NCBI GenBank assembly: GCA_910587805.1
Contig: CAJUNM010000002.1
Span: forward strand, 27,947-91,946
DNA: 64,000 nt
DNA from: an uncultured Christensenellaceae bacterium
Lineage (GTDB): Bacteria > Bacillota > Clostridia > Christensenellales > Pumilibacteraceae
Direction of reading: 5' to 3'
Shown: positions 1-13,790 of the stretch, one piece after another
How the letters are laid out: every line of letters begins with the position of its first letter
Position numbering within the stretch: position 1 is the stretch's first letter
Notes under the pieces: generated by a model
What the model was told of the DNA's origin: nothing
Databases searched by the model: none
What the model saw: the letters and a program-made list of their open reading frames with translations, nothing else
Program-made: the position numbers and the translations under genes

Positions 1-1
1 T

Positions 2-181
2 GCGTGCGGCGAGGGCGCGTATTCGTTCGAGCGGTTTACCGGCAGACCCGTTCTCGACCCGTACGGCGGCTCTCTGCGCGTCTATTTGGACTGCGCCGCG
101 CAAATGCGTTCCGCATTCGACGGAATTTACGACGTTTGCGCCGACGTATACGATAAAAAGACAAACGCTCGGAAATGCTGA
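2..181 (+). CDS. C-terminal fragment of low-molecular-weight protein phosphatase (YwlE-like)
   Basis: The reading frame is open from the window edge to a TGA at 179-181, giving the last 59 residues of a protein whose start lies outside the window. The segment LDPYGGSLRVY matches the D-P-(F/Y)-G general-acid loop that low-molecular-weight tyrosine/arginine phosphatases carry near their C-terminus, followed by an amphipathic helix as expected for the family. The catalytic CX5R loop would be upstream and cannot be seen. In Bacillus subtilis the arginine phosphatase gene ywlE lies directly before the rpiB homologue, and the same order occurs here, which supports the call. The exact substrate (phospho-arginine or phospho-tyrosine) is inference. 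Confidence 0.7.
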   Translation, partial: ACGEGAYSFERFTGRPVLDPYGGSLRVYLDCAAQMRSAFDGIYDVCADVYDKKTNARKC

Positions 182-291
182 CTACAGCGGACGTTGCGCC
201 GCGTCGGACGGAAAAATATTTATTCGACACCGCCGCCGAGTAATTGGGCGTTTGCCGGATAAAATGTGGAAAAAGTGCATACTAAAACGAA

Positions 292-317
292 TGACATTTT
301 GCCGCGAATGTGGTATA
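292..317 (+). promoter_or_regulatory. Probable extended -10 promoter of rpiB and the V-ATPase operon
   Basis: A TGGTATAAT extended -10 element (TATAAT at 312-317) lies 38 bases before the rpiB start. The possible -35 TGACAT at 292-297 is only 14 bases away, so the promoter would depend on the extended -10. No separate promoter is obvious between rpiB and the first V-ATPase gene, which starts one base after the rpiB stop. Confidence 0.45.
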
Positions 318-355
318 ATGATTAGCAAGCGAAACGGAAGGACAAGGAGACGGTT

Positions 356-790
356 ATGGTTTATATCGGCTGCGATCACGGCGGCGTGGAGCTTAAAAAC
401 AAATTGATCGATTATATCGAGGCTATGGGCGAAGAGGTAAAAGACCTCGGCGCTTGCACGTCCGAGTCTGTCGATTATCCGGACTACGGTTTTGCCGTGG
501 GCGAAGCCGTGGCAAAGGACGGCGGCTCGCGCGGCATAGTTATATGCAAGACTGGCGTCGGAATGAGCATATGCGCCAACAAGGTCAAGGGCGTGCGCTG
601 CGCGCTTTGCACTTCCGTCGATATGGGCAGGCTTTGCCGCGAGCACAACGACGCAAACGTGCTTGCGCTCGGCGCGTCCAACACGAGCGCCGAGACCGCG
701 CTCGAGATCGCAAAGGCGTTTTTGACTGCCGAGTTTGCGGGCGGACGGCATGCTAACCGTGTCGGCAAGATCGTGAGCTACGAGGAATAA
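356..790 (+). CDS. rpiB: Ribose-5-phosphate isomerase B
   Basis: Protein of 144 aa, the normal length for RpiB, a cytosolic enzyme interconverting ribose 5-phosphate and ribulose 5-phosphate in the pentose phosphate pathway. It opens with MVYIGCDHGGVELK, the family's substrate-phosphate loop, and has ICKTGVGMSICANK, which holds the catalytic cysteine and the anion-hole glycines. The HNDANVL segment follows, then a C-terminal helix with H-x-NRV. An AAGGAG Shine-Dalgarno lies before the ATG. Relatives acting on galactose 6-phosphate (LacA/LacB) share the fold, but the CxTGxGMSI motif and the phosphatase neighbour favour RpiB. The next gene begins one base after the stop, so the two are probably translationally coupled. 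Confidence 0.93.
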   Translation: MVYIGCDHGGVELKNKLIDYIEAMGEEVKDLGACTSESVDYPDYGFAVGEAVAKDGGSRGIVICKTGVGMSICANKVKGVRCALCTSVDMGRLCREHNDANVLALGASNTSAETALEIAKAFLTAEFAGGRHANRVGKIVSYEE

Positions 791-791
791 T

Positions 792-1160
792 ATGCCCAAA
801 ACCGATAAAAAAGCAATGACGTACGAGAGCCGCGAGGAGCTTGAAAAAAACTTCGAGACAGCCGTAAACGACATACTGTCAGCCGAGCGCGAGGCGAAGT
901 CGATCGCAGATCAAGCGGACGAAACGGTGCGCGAGCTTTCACGCGACGCCGCCGTGCGCGAGCGGGAAATGCGCGAGGCGCATCGGCTTGCGATAAAATC
1001 GATGCGCGCCGAGGCGATAGCGGCGGCGGTCAGGGACGGAGAAAAGCAAGCCGAACAAATAAGATCGCACGCGCAAAAGGCGGGCGACGAGCTTGTCGCG
1101 CAAAAGCAAAAACAAATACAAGAGTCGGCGGACGAACTTTTTGCCGCCGTCGGGGGCTGA
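792..1160 (+). CDS. V/A-type ATPase peripheral-stalk subunit (G/H-like)
   Basis: Protein of 122 aa, almost wholly charged and alpha-helical, with a long Glu/Lys/Ala/Arg-rich heptad pattern over about residues 15-115 and no membrane segment. This is what the short peripheral-stalk subunit of V/A ATPases (subunit H of archaeal-type, NtpF of Enterococcus) looks like; together with subunit E it forms the stator coiled coil joining V1 to subunit I. Identification rests mainly on position: it stands first in the ATPase gene set, directly before subunit I, the usual place for this subunit. Sequence conservation in this family is low, so the assignment is less certain than for its neighbours. A weak AGGA lies before its ATG, within the rpiB tail. 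Confidence 0.75.
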   Translation: MPKTDKKAMTYESREELEKNFETAVNDILSAEREAKSIADQADETVRELSRDAAVREREMREAHRLAIKSMRAEAIAAAVRDGEKQAEQIRSHAQKAGDELVAQKQKQIQESADELFAAVGG

Positions 1161-1170
1161 AGGATAGAGT

Positions 1171-3743
<2,573 letters not shown>

Positions 3744-4322
3744 ATGCAGGGCGATAAGCGGCTTATCGACGATATACTCGCAACGGCGAAGGCGGCGGCG
3801 GAAGCAGCCGTGAACGAGGCGACCGAAAATAATACCGCCGCGCTCAAAAAGGTGCAGGCGGAGCTTGACGCGCAACGCGCTCAAGCCGAAGCGGAGATAA
3901 AGGCGGCGGCAGACCGCGAGCGCGCGGGCAAAGTCAAGCTCGGCGAACTCGAAGCGGGCAAGATCATGCTCGACGCCAAGCAGCGCTGCGTGAGCGCGGT
4001 GTACGACGAGGTTTACAAAAAGCTCGTCGGACTGTCTAACGAAAAATATCTTGCGCTCATGAAAAAGCTCATATCGCGGACTTGCGAGGACGGCGACGAG
4101 ATAATCGCGTCGTCTGCCGACAAGAGCATTACCGACGCATGGGTGAAAAAACTCGGCGGCGAGCTTAAGAAAAAGCTGTCGCTATCCGCCGAGCGCGGCG
4201 AGTTTTCGCGCGGCGTGATACTGCGTAATCCCAAATACGACAAAAGTCTTACGTTCGACGATATAGTCGCCGAGCTGAAAGAACGGACGGTCGGCGATAC
4301 CGTGGCGAGGCTCGGATTATGA
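3744..4322 (+). CDS. ntpE: V/A-type ATPase subunit E (peripheral stalk)
   Basis: Protein of 192 aa. The N-terminal half (about residues 1-95) is an Ala/Glu/Lys/Gln-rich coiled coil with ILATAKAAAEAAVNEATENN at its start. The C-terminal half is the globular domain that binds the top of the A3B3 head. Length and two-part layout fit subunit E. Its ATG directly follows the stop of subunit K without a spacer, and its own TGA overlaps the ATG of subunit C by four bases (ATGA), so K, E and C are likely translated as a coupled series. Confidence 0.88.
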   Translation: MQGDKRLIDDILATAKAAAEAAVNEATENNTAALKKVQAELDAQRAQAEAEIKAAADRERAGKVKLGELEAGKIMLDAKQRCVSAVYDEVYKKLVGLSNEKYLALMKKLISRTCEDGDEIIASSADKSITDAWVKKLGGELKKKLSLSAERGEFSRGVILRNPKYDKSLTFDDIVAELKERTVGDTVARLGL

Positions 4323-5221
4323 CGACTACGACCGTTTACGCCAATATGCTCGCCAAGTTCGAGGCGGATCGTCTTGACGACGAGCGGCTGCGCCGAATAG
4401 TCGAGGCGGGGTCGTTGAGCGAAGCGCTTAAAATGCTCGGCGACTACGGTTACCCTTCGGGCGACGGATCGGTGGACGGTTTCGTCGTGGCGGCTACGAA
4501 CGAACTGATCGGGTTCGTGAGCGAGAACGCGGCGAGCGAGAGCGTAAAGAACGCATTGCTCGCGCCGTTCGTGTATAACAACGTCAAGCTCGCGTACAAG
4601 TCTCGGTTCGTGCAAACTCCCGACGCGTATTACGATTGCGGAACGGATAACGAGGGTATAGCCCGCGGCGTGTACGACGAGCTTGAAAATAGCATTGCCG
4701 CAACGCTCGAAAAACTCGACGACGAAAACGAGCGCGCGCCGCAAAAAATAGATTTTGCGCTTACCGCGGCGATGTATAAATATGTGCTCGGATGCGGCGT
4801 CAAAAGCGTGCGTAATATGTTCGCGGCAGAAATAGACTTTAAGAACATGCTCACTGCGGCGCGCATGATACGGCTCGGTATAAGCGGAGACGAGTTCTTG
4901 GACGGCGGACGTATAAAAAAATCGACGCTCGAGAACGTTACCGCGGACGAGTTTGCCGAAAGCTTCGAGCGCACGCCTTACGCGGAGACTGCGGCGCGCA
5001 TCGCCGAGAACGGTTTTTCGGAATTGTGGCGCGCAGAGCGCGACGCCGACGAGTTTTTACTGCTCGTCACCGAACCGCTTTGCGAAAGCATAGGCGGGTA
5101 CGAGCCGTTCTTGCATTACTATATAAAAACGCGCGTCGAGCTGAAAAAGATAAAAACCGCGCTCGTATGCGTCAAAACTAACGCGCGCGCCGAGTTTTAT
5201 AAGCGCGTAGCAATAAAATAA
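4319..5221 (+). CDS. ntpC: V/A-type ATPase subunit C (central-stalk adaptor, AC39 family)
   Basis: Protein of 300 aa, a little shorter than the 330-350 aa common for subunit C/AC39, mainly helical and without membrane segments. The N-terminus TVYANMLAKFEADRL and the repeated Y-x-x-L-E/IDFKNM units (AEIDFKNMLTAARMIRLG around residues 165-185) are typical of the three repeated helical lobes that form the funnel linking the rotor shaft to the K ring. It starts inside the stop of subunit E. After it comes a 59-base gap with a small hairpin (5235-5256), then subunit F. Confidence 0.87.
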   Translation: MTTTTVYANMLAKFEADRLDDERLRRIVEAGSLSEALKMLGDYGYPSGDGSVDGFVVAATNELIGFVSENAASESVKNALLAPFVYNNVKLAYKSRFVQTPDAYYDCGTDNEGIARGVYDELENSIAATLEKLDDENERAPQKIDFALTAAMYKYVLGCGVKSVRNMFAAEIDFKNMLTAARMIRLGISGDEFLDGGRIKKSTLENVTADEFAESFERTPYAETAARIAENGFSELWRAERDADEFLLLVTEPLCESIGGYEPFLHYYIKTRVELKKIKTALVCVKTNARAEFYKRVAIK

Positions 5222-5234
5222 ACCGAAATTTGCG

Positions 5235-5256
5235 CTTTCCGTCTTTACGCGGAAAG
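5235..5256 (+). other. Intercistronic hairpin between V-ATPase subunits C and F
   Basis: CTTTCCG and CGGAAAG form a perfect 7-bp stem around an 8-base loop in the only sizeable gap between subunits C and F. There is no U-run after it, so it is not a terminator. It could adjust relative mRNA stability of the cistrons; that is inference. Confidence 0.35.
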
Positions 5257-5280
5257 TAAAAGCGATCAAGGATAGCATTT

Positions 5281-5604
5281 ATGGAAAAGACAGGCAAAAT
5301 AGCCGTCATCGGCGACGGCGAAAGCGTCACTGCGTTTATGGCGATCGGCGCGGCGGTGTTCGGAGTAAACGACGAGTACGACGCTGCGGATACGTTGCGT
5401 CGGCTTGCAAAGTCGAACGAGTACGCAGTGATACTCGTTACCGAAAACTATGCCGCAAAGATGGAACAGCTCATGCAAAAACTCAAAGAGCGTCCGTATC
5501 CCGCGGTGCTGTGCGTGCCGGGGGCTACGGGTTCTAACGGTTTCGGCATGAAAGGCGTGCGCAAGGACGTGGAAAAAGCCGTCGGCGTGGACATTTTGCA
5601 GTGA
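5281..5604 (+). CDS. V/A-type ATPase subunit F (central rotor)
   Basis: Protein of 107 aa with a Rossmann-like start, KIAVIGDGESVTAFMAIGA, that is the recognised opening of subunit F, and a central VILVTENYA segment. The length is normal. In the assembled enzyme subunit F binds subunit D in the rotor shaft. AAGGATAGCATTT before the ATG supplies the ribosome site. The following 94-base gap holds a purine-rich GTGAAAAGTGA-like stretch and then subunit A. Confidence 0.9.
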   Translation: MEKTGKIAVIGDGESVTAFMAIGAAVFGVNDEYDAADTLRRLAKSNEYAVILVTENYAAKMEQLMQKLKERPYPAVLCVPGATGSNGFGMKGVRKDVEKAVGVDILQ

Positions 5605-5632
5605 AGAGCGAATAGTGAAAAGTGAAGAGTGA
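5605..5632 (+). repeat. Short degenerate AGTGAA direct repeats between subunits F and A
   Basis: The gap after the subunit F stop contains near-copies of the unit GTGAAGAG/GTGAAAAG in tandem. Such purine-rich stretches look like remnants of an intergenic repeat. No function is apparent, and the subunit A ribosome site lies about 60 bases further on. Confidence 0.3.
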
Positions 5633-5698
5633 CCCAAACGGGCGACAATTCCCGAACAATGGTTTTCATTCGGTTATTATCCGAAATAAGAGGTATCT

Positions 5699-7453
5699 AT
5701 GGGTAAAATAATCAAGATCAGCGGACCGCTTATCGTTGCGGACGGAATGAGAGACGTTAAAATGTACGACGTCGTGCGCGTGTCCGAAAAAGGACTGATC
5801 GGCGAAGTGATAGAACTTCGCGGCGACAAAGCGTCGATTCAGGTTTATGAAGAAACGAGCATGCTCGGCACCGGCGAGCCTGTTGTGTCCACGGAACAGC
5901 CGCTGTCCGTAGAACTCGGACCGGGGCTTATCGGTTCGATATACGACGGTATACAGCGTCCGCTCGAGAGCTTGTATTCGCTTTCGGGCGCGAGAATAGA
6001 CCGCGGCGTCGGCGCGCCCGCGCTCGACCGCGGCAGAAAATGGGAGTTTGCGCCTGCAGTCGAAAAAGGCGACGCCGTAGAGAGCGGCGACGTATTGGGC
6101 ACGGTCAAAGAAAACGAAGTCGTCGAGCATCGGATAATGGTTCCGTTCGGAGTTTCGGGCAAAGTGGAAAAAATTTCCGCGGGCGCGTTTACGGCAGAAG
6201 ATACCGTCGCCGTGATTACCGACGGAAAAAAATCGCATAACGTGACCATGATTCAGCGTTGGCCGGTTCGGCGCGGCAGACCGTATAAGGAAAAGCTTCC
6301 GCCCGTAGAGCTTTTGACTACTGGACAGCGCGTTGTAGACACGTTGTTCCCCATAGCGCGCGGCGGCGTAGCCGCCGTTCCCGGACCGTTCGGCTCGGGC
6401 AAGACCGTTTTGCAGCATGCGCTCGCCAAGTGGTCGGACGCGGATATAATAGTGTACGTCGGCTGCGGCGAACGCGGCAACGAGATGACCGACGTTTTGA
6501 ACGAATTTCCCGAACTCATCGACCCTAAAACCGGTCAGCCGCTTATGAAACGCACGGTGCTCATTGCCAACACGTCAGATATGCCGGTCGCCGCGCGCGA
6601 GGCGAGCATTTACACGGGAATAACCATTGCGGAGTATTACCGCGATATGGGCTACTCGGTCGCGATCATGGCGGATTCCACGTCGCGTTGGGCGGAGGCT
6701 TTGCGCGAAATGAGCGGAAGACTTCAAGAGATGCCGGGCGAGGAAGGCTATCCCGCGTATCTTTCGAGCAGGCTCGCGGAGTTCTACGAGCGCGCCGGCG
6801 CTGTCAAGCTGTGCGGCAGCGCGGAACGCATCGGCTCGGTCACTGCTATAGGCGCGGTATCGCCCCCCGGCGGAGATATGTCGGAGCCTGTAAGCCAAGC
6901 TACATTGCGAATAGTAAAGGTATTTTGGGGGCTTTCGAGCGCGCTCGCGTATAAGCGGCATTTTCCCGCGATCGATTGGCTCGTGAGCTATTCGCTGTAC
7001 AGCGACAGGCTGTCCGATTGGTTCGCGCGCAACGTCGACGAAAAGTTTACGGCATACCGCGCGGAGATAAGCAGAATACTTCAGGACGAAGCGAGACTCG
7101 ACGAGATAGTTCGGCTCGTAGGCATAGACGCGCTTTCGCCGCGCGACAGACTGACTATGGAAGCGGCAAAATCGGTACGCGAAGATTATCTGCACCAAAA
7201 CTCGTTCCACGAAGTGGATACGTATACGTCGCTTGCCAAGCAGTTCAAAATGCTCAAGCTCATAGTCGATTTTTATCACCGCGCGTTGCGCGCGCTCGAC
7301 GACGGCGCGGGTGTGAACGCGATACTCGCATTGCCGTGCCGCGAGCAGATAGGCAGAGCGAAATACGTAAAAGAAGACGAGATCGATTCGCTCGATAAAT
7401 TGCACGACGAAATGCTCAAGCAGCTTTCCGAACTCAAGAAGGAGGACGAGTGA
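5699..7453 (+). CDS. ntpA: V/A-type ATPase catalytic subunit A
   Basis: Protein of 584 aa, full family length. GPFGSGKT near residue 230 is the Walker A loop of catalytic A subunits, which use GPFGSGKT rather than the GGAGVGKT of F-type beta subunits. Before it lies the non-homologous insertion (about residues 110-200, including [11 protein letters not shown]) that separates A from B subunits. [28 protein letters not shown] includes the catalytic-site and Walker B region (reported here as adjoining motifs [10 protein letters not shown] and [11 protein letters not shown]). AATAAGAGGTATCT precedes the ATG. The TGA overlaps the subunit B ATG in TGATG. Confidence 0.96.
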   Translation: MGKIIKISGPLIVADGMRDVKMYDVVRVSEKGLIGEVIELRGDKASIQVYEETSMLGTGEPVVSTEQPLSVELGPGLIGSIYDGIQRPLESLYSLSGARIDRGVGAPALDRGRKWEFAPAVEKGDAVESGDVLGTVKENEVVEHRIMVPFGVSGKVEKISAGAFTAEDTVAVITDGKKSHNVTMIQRWPVRRGRPYKEKLPPVELLTTGQRVVDTLFPIARGGVAAVPGPFGSGKTVLQHALAKWSDADIIVYVGCGERGNEMTDVLNEFPELIDPKTGQPLMKRTVLIANTSDMPVAAREASIYTGITIAEYYRDMGYSVAIMADSTSRWAEALREMSGRLQEMPGEEGYPAYLSSRLAEFYERAGAVKLCGSAERIGSVTAIGAVSPPGGDMSEPVSQATLRIVKVFWGLSSALAYKRHFPAIDWLVSYSLYSDRLSDWFARNVDEKFTAYRAEISRILQDEARLDEIVRLVGIDALSPRDRLTMEAAKSVREDYLHQNSFHEVDTYTSLAKQFKMLKLIVDFYHRALRALDDGAGVNAILALPCREQIGRAKYVKEDEIDSLDKLHDEMLKQLSELKKEDE

Positions 7454-8823
7454 TGCGTAAAGAATACCGTACCGTAAAAGAGGTCGTCGGACCGTTGATG
7501 CTCGTCGAGCAGGTGGAAGGCGTAAAATACAACGAACTCGTAAAAATAACGCAGAGCGGAGACAGTGAAACTCGGCTCGGCAGAGTGCTCGAAGTGGACG
7601 GCGACAAAGCGCTCGTGCAGCTTTTCGCGCCCAGCCGCGGACTTAAGATCTCGGACGCGAAAGCGGCGTTCACGGGCAAGGCGATAGAACTCAAAGTGTC
7701 GCACGAAATGCTCGGCAGAGTATTCGACGGTATGGGCAATCCCATAGACGGCGGCGCGGAGATATTGCCCGAAAAGAGCTTGGATATAAACAGCAGCCCA
7801 ATGAATCCCGTTGCGCGCGACTACCCGAACGAGTTTATCCAAACGGGCGTCAGCGCGATCGACGGACTCAACACGCTCGTAAGAGGGCAGAAACTGCCCG
7901 TGTTTTCGGCGTCGGGCTTGCCGCATGCCGACCTCGCGGCGCAGATAGCGCGTCAATCACGAGTAAAGAACACCGACGATAAGTTCGCCGTCGTGTTCGC
8001 GGCTATGGGCATAACGTACGAGGAGAGCGACTTTTTCATAAACGATTTTCGGCGCACGGGCGCGATAGACCGCACGGTTATGTTTCTCAACCTTGCCGAT
8101 GACCCCGCCGTCGAGCGTATAAACACGCCGCGTATGGCTATGACCGCGGCGGAGTACCTCGCGTTCGATTGCGATATGCACGTGCTCGTCGTCATGACGG
8201 ATATAACCAACTATGCGGAAGCGCTGCGCGAGATATCGTCGGCGCGGCGCGAAGTCCCCGGTCGGCGCGGTTATCCCGGGTATATGTATACCGACCTTGC
8301 TACAATTTACGAGCGCGCGGGGCGTATACGCGGCAAAAAAGGGTCTATAACGCTTATACCGATATTGACCATGCCCGAGGAAGACAAAACGCACCCGATC
8401 CCCGATCTTACGGGTTATATCACGGAAGGGCAGATAATACTGTCGCGCGAACTGTACAAAAAAGGCATGAACCCGCCGATCGACGTGCTGCCCAGCCTAT
8501 CGAGATTGAAAGATAAGGGCATAGGCAACGGCAAAACGCGCAAGGATCACGCCGACACCATGAACCAATTGTTTTCGGCGTACGCGCGCGGCAAGGACGC
8601 AAAGGAACTGTCCGCGATATTGGGCGAAGCCGCGTTATCGGACGTGGATGTTCTGTACGCCAAGTTCGCAGAAGAATTTGAAAAGCAGTATATCAATCAA
8701 GGTTTCAACGAGAACCGCAGTATAGAGCAAACGCTCGATATCGGTTGGAAACTGCTCAAAATTTTGCCGCGATCGGAATTGAAGAGAATACGCGACGAAT
8801 ATTTGGACGAATTTCTGAAATAG
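7453..8823 (+). CDS. ntpB: V/A-type ATPase nucleotide-binding subunit B
   Basis: Protein of 456 aa, normal for the non-catalytic B subunit. It has [14 protein letters not shown] and [14 protein letters not shown] where the A subunit has its P-loop; the Walker A is absent, as expected. [18 protein letters not shown] supplies the arginine-finger region placed at the catalytic interface of A. I choose the ATG at 7453 rather than the in-frame GTG at 7450, because AAGGAGG at 7438-7444 then has an 8-base spacing and the start forms a classic TGATG overlap with subunit A. Downstream, the operon is interrupted by a palindrome-ended cassette before subunit D. Confidence 0.95.
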   Translation: MRKEYRTVKEVVGPLMLVEQVEGVKYNELVKITQSGDSETRLGRVLEVDGDKALVQLFAPSRGLKISDAKAAFTGKAIELKVSHEMLGRVFDGMGNPIDGGAEILPEKSLDINSSPMNPVARDYPNEFIQTGVSAIDGLNTLVRGQKLPVFSASGLPHADLAAQIARQSRVKNTDDKFAVVFAAMGITYEESDFFINDFRRTGAIDRTVMFLNLADDPAVERINTPRMAMTAAEYLAFDCDMHVLVVMTDITNYAEALREISSARREVPGRRGYPGYMYTDLATIYERAGRIRGKKGSITLIPILTMPEEDKTHPIPDLTGYITEGQIILSRELYKKGMNPPIDVLPSLSRLKDKGIGNGKTRKDHADTMNQLFSAYARGKDAKELSAILGEAALSDVDVLYAKFAEEFEKQYINQGFNENRSIEQTLDIGWKLLKILPRSELKRIRDEYLDEFLK

Positions 8824-8858
8824 CTTATTCGTTGTTGTCAAGCTTGATAACGGTTACG

Positions 8859-8915
8859 CTCTCGTTGTCCCCATTTGGGGAAAATGTCGGCGAGGAACGA
8901 GCCGACAAAAGGGGC
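8859..8915 (+). repeat. Left inverted repeat of the DUF559 cassette
   Basis: About 57 bases, matching the reverse complement of 9295-9351. It holds two nested hairpins: CCCC-ATTT-GGGG and GTCGGC...GCCGAC. Confidence 0.7.
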
Positions 8916-8937
8916 ATGACAGGGAGATAGTTGTTAT

Positions 8938-9292
8938 ATGTCGTTTGAATATAACAAAAACAATAAAACATTTGCTCAGACTTTGCGTGCGAATATGACC
9001 AAGGAAAAGCGCAAACTATGGTTTATGTTTTTAAGTAAATTGCCGATAAAGGTTCGCAGACAAAAGATGATCGGTAATTATATCCTCGATTTTTATTGCG
9101 CTAAGGCTAAAACCGCAATCGAAATAGACGGGTCGCAGCATTACGAATGACGGCGTCGCAGGAGATAAAGAACGAGACGAATTTTTACAAGCCAACGGCA
9201 TATCGGTGCTTCGATATAGCAATCGCGATGTGAATGAAAATTTTAACGGCGTTTGCGAAGATATTTTTAGGAAATTACAACCGATACGTTAA
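8938..9292 (+). pseudogene. DUF559 (Vsr-like fold) endonuclease-domain protein, frameshifted
   Basis: The first frame (8938-9150, 70 aa) runs through RANMTKEKRKLWFMFL, KVRRQKMIGNYILDFYC and KTAIEIDGSQHYE, the conserved core of DUF559 proteins. These share the Vsr/very-short-patch-repair endonuclease fold; the D of the LDFYC segment and E/D of IEIDG are the expected metal-site acids. The frame then hits TGA. One frame over, the family's remaining part continues without a break to 9292: DKERDEFLQANGISVLRYSN and NFNGVCEDIF. One base insertion or deletion near 9146-9150 explains both halves. The product would be about 117 aa if intact. A sequencing error in this spot cannot be excluded. Confidence 0.75.
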
Positions 9293-9294
9293 AA

Positions 9295-9351
9295 AGCCCC
9301 TTTGTCACCTCGCAAGCTCGGTGACGTTTCCCCAAAAGGGGACAACGAGAG
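9295..9351 (-). repeat. Right inverted repeat of the DUF559 cassette
   Basis: Reverse-complement partner of 8859-8915. It carries GTCACC...GGTGAC and CCCC-AAAA-GGGG hairpins and ends in the shared GGGGACAACGAGAG block. It lies only 54 bases before the subunit D start, so it has become part of that gene's leader. Confidence 0.7.
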
Positions 9352-9405
9352 TTTTTGAGTATAACTGCTCGACATTTATTTTTTATATCGTTATAGGTAA
9401 TCCAT

Positions 9406-10023
9406 ATGGCACGGTTAAACGTAAATCCCACGCGCATGGAACTGCGCAGATTAAAAGACAGGCTCAAGACCGCCGAGCGCGGGCACAAGCTGCTTAAAGA
9501 CAAGTCGGACGAAATGGTTCGGCAGTTTCTCGTTTTGATAAAAGAGAATAAGCGGTTACGCGAGGAACTTGAGGGCGATATTGCCGACGCGTTGCGCACG
9601 TTCGCGCTGTCCGCATCCGCGCCGCTCGACGTTGTGCAAGCGATTGCGTTGCCCACGCTCACCGCGACGATAAACGTGGGAACGAAGAACGTAATGGGCG
9701 TGGACGTGCCGTATATGCAAACCGCGCGCACGGGCGACGTAAAACTGCCGTATGCGCTTTGCGCCGCGCCTGCCGAACTTGACGACGCCGTGCTAAAGCT
9801 TATCGAGCTTACCGACAAAATACTCCATCTCGCCGAGGTCGAAAAAACGTGCAATATGCTCGCCGACGAAATAGAAAAGAACAGACGCCGCGTTAACGCG
9901 CTCGAATACGTTATGATCCCGCAATTGCAAGAGACTATCAAGTATATACTCATGAAACTCGACGAGAACGAGCGCGCATCGATTATCAGATTGATGAAAG
10001 TAAAAGAACTGAACAAATCATGA
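9406..10023 (+). CDS. ntpD: V/A-type ATPase subunit D (central rotor shaft)
   Basis: Protein of 205 aa, normal for subunit D. It begins MARLNVNPTRMELRRLKDRL, the recognised N-terminal motif, and is dominated by two long helices (about residues 1-75 and 130-200) that pair as the coiled-coil rotor axle inside A3B3. VNALEYVMIPQLQETIKYI near the C-terminus is also typical. It is separated from subunit B by the 493-bp DUF559 cassette, though still in the same orientation. The ribosome site (ATAGGTAA) is weak. A terminator follows at 10188-10219. Confidence 0.93.
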   Translation: MARLNVNPTRMELRRLKDRLKTAERGHKLLKDKSDEMVRQFLVLIKENKRLREELEGDIADALRTFALSASAPLDVVQAIALPTLTATINVGTKNVMGVDVPYMQTARTGDVKLPYALCAAPAELDDAVLKLIELTDKILHLAEVEKTCNMLADEIEKNRRRVNALEYVMIPQLQETIKYILMKLDENERASIIRLMKVKELNKS

Positions 10024-10187
10024 TATTATAATCGTCTGCCGCATACAAGCTCTCTCCTAAGGTGAATATTCGAGGAACGAGCGAGCATGCGAACGTTTTC
10101 TGCGCACTGAAGAATCGCCGCTATAGAACAATAAATCAACAATTCATTTGACGCCTCACGCAAACATAGCATAAAACACAAGCCGAC

Positions 10188-10219
10188 AAAACGGAAAGAC
10201 ATACACCTCTTTCCGTTTT
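10188..10219 (+). terminator. Intrinsic terminator after the V-ATPase operon
   Basis: AAAACGGAAAG and CTTTCCGTTTT form a perfect 11-bp stem with a 10-base loop ending in a U-run. The remainder of the 248-base gap 10024-10271 shows nothing else recognisable. Confidence 0.8.
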
Positions 10220-10271
10220 CGTATTTGGGAATTTAATTCTTAATTTATCTCGGTGCGCATAACTATATAAC

Positions 10272-10901
10272 ATGAATTCCGGCAAAAAAGTTTTTATAAT
10301 GTTGCTTGCGGCGGTCGCCGCTGTTATCACGTTTTTGAGCGCGTGCGCTACCGATCTTACCGAAAACGTAAGCGAGATACGGCGCGGATATTTCAGCGCC
10401 GAGGACGACGTAATGACGGTTACCGTCGTATCGGGCATGCGCGAACGAAACTACGTTGCGGACGGCGTAGCGGGCGAGCTTGTTCCGTACACGCTCGTAA
10501 CGGTCGTGCCTAAAACGTTCGATCCCGATGCTACATACACATACGCCGTGAGCGCAAACGGCGCGAGCTACGGAGGAACTATGAAAGTTCATCCGTTCGC
10601 GGCGTCGTTCTCGGCGGAAGTCGAAGCGGAACTTACGGGCGAAATAACGGTGACGGTGAACGATCGCGAATACGCGCCCGTCGATATGACCGGCGACGGC
10701 GTTTCGTTCGACAAAGCGATCGACGCGGCTAAAACGGAGCTTAAGCCCGAAGACGGGTACGAAGTGCGTGCGCGTATGATAAAAAACCCGATAGGCGACG
10801 GGTTGTGCTGGCACGTGGCGTACTACTTCCGCAGCGGGAAACAGAGCGGCGTACTGCTCGATCCCATCGACTTGAACACGCTCGCGAAAAAGACCGATTA
10901 A
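10272..10901 (+). CDS. Putative lipoprotein of unknown function
   Basis: Protein of 209 aa. A basic N-terminus (MNSGKKVF), a hydrophobic stretch and LSAC at about residues 22-25 form a type II signal peptide, so the mature protein should be lipid-anchored at the cysteine on the outer face of the membrane. The mature part is rich in beta-type sequence (TVTVVSGMRERNY, EITVTVNDREY) and acidic residues. I recognise no enzyme motif or named family. There is no convincing Shine-Dalgarno before the ATG; the signal peptide itself decides the start. It stands alone between the V-ATPase terminator and the promoter of the next gene. Confidence 0.7.
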   Translation: MNSGKKVFIMLLAAVAAVITFLSACATDLTENVSEIRRGYFSAEDDVMTVTVVSGMRERNYVADGVAGELVPYTLVTVVPKTFDPDATYTYAVSANGASYGGTMKVHPFAASFSAEVEAELTGEITVTVNDREYAPVDMTGDGVSFDKAIDAAKTELKPEDGYEVRARMIKNPIGDGLCWHVAYYFRSGKQSGVLLDPIDLNTLAKKTD

Positions 10902-10946
10902 ACGTAAAAAAATTTCCGAATTAAAAATTTCGCAATAAAAAAACGC

Positions 10947-10975
10947 TTGTATATACCGAATTTTTGTGTTATAAT
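10947..10975 (+). promoter_or_regulatory. Promoter placing transcription start on the ATG (leaderless)
   Basis: TTGTAT at 10947-10952 and TATAAT at 10970-10975 are separated by 17 bases. Seven bases past the -10 is 10982, which is the A of the ATG of the next gene, leaving no room for a Shine-Dalgarno. Confidence 0.6.
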
Positions 10976-10981
10976 AGGTCA

Positions 10982-13758
<2,777 letters not shown>

Positions 13759-13790
13759 GCGCACTCGCACAGTCTAATGCGACGATTTTG

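Larger units (their letters stand above)
8859..9351. mobile_element. Palindrome-ended DUF559 cassette inserted in the V-ATPase operon
   Basis: A 493-bp segment is bounded by long inverted repeats and contains one broken DUF559 gene. The outer 14 bases, CTCTCGTTGTCCCC, are identical at both ends in inverted orientation. The next 11 differ at one position. Each end then has its own internal stem: GTCGGC/GCCGAC on the left, GTCACC/GGTGAC on the right, followed by a shared AAAGGGGC block. Stems that differ in sequence but keep pairing argue for selected structure at the ends. Subunit genes B and D are normally adjacent in such operons, so this looks inserted. No clear target-site duplication is visible. 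No transposase is encoded, so movement would have to be in trans. Confidence 0.7.

Noticed and set aside
182..355. A second reading frame (LTTADVAPRRTEKYLFDTAAE) after the phosphatase stop
   Set aside because: It has no start codon with a ribosome site and the phosphatase fragment already ends at a normal family length, so a frameshifted extension is not needed.
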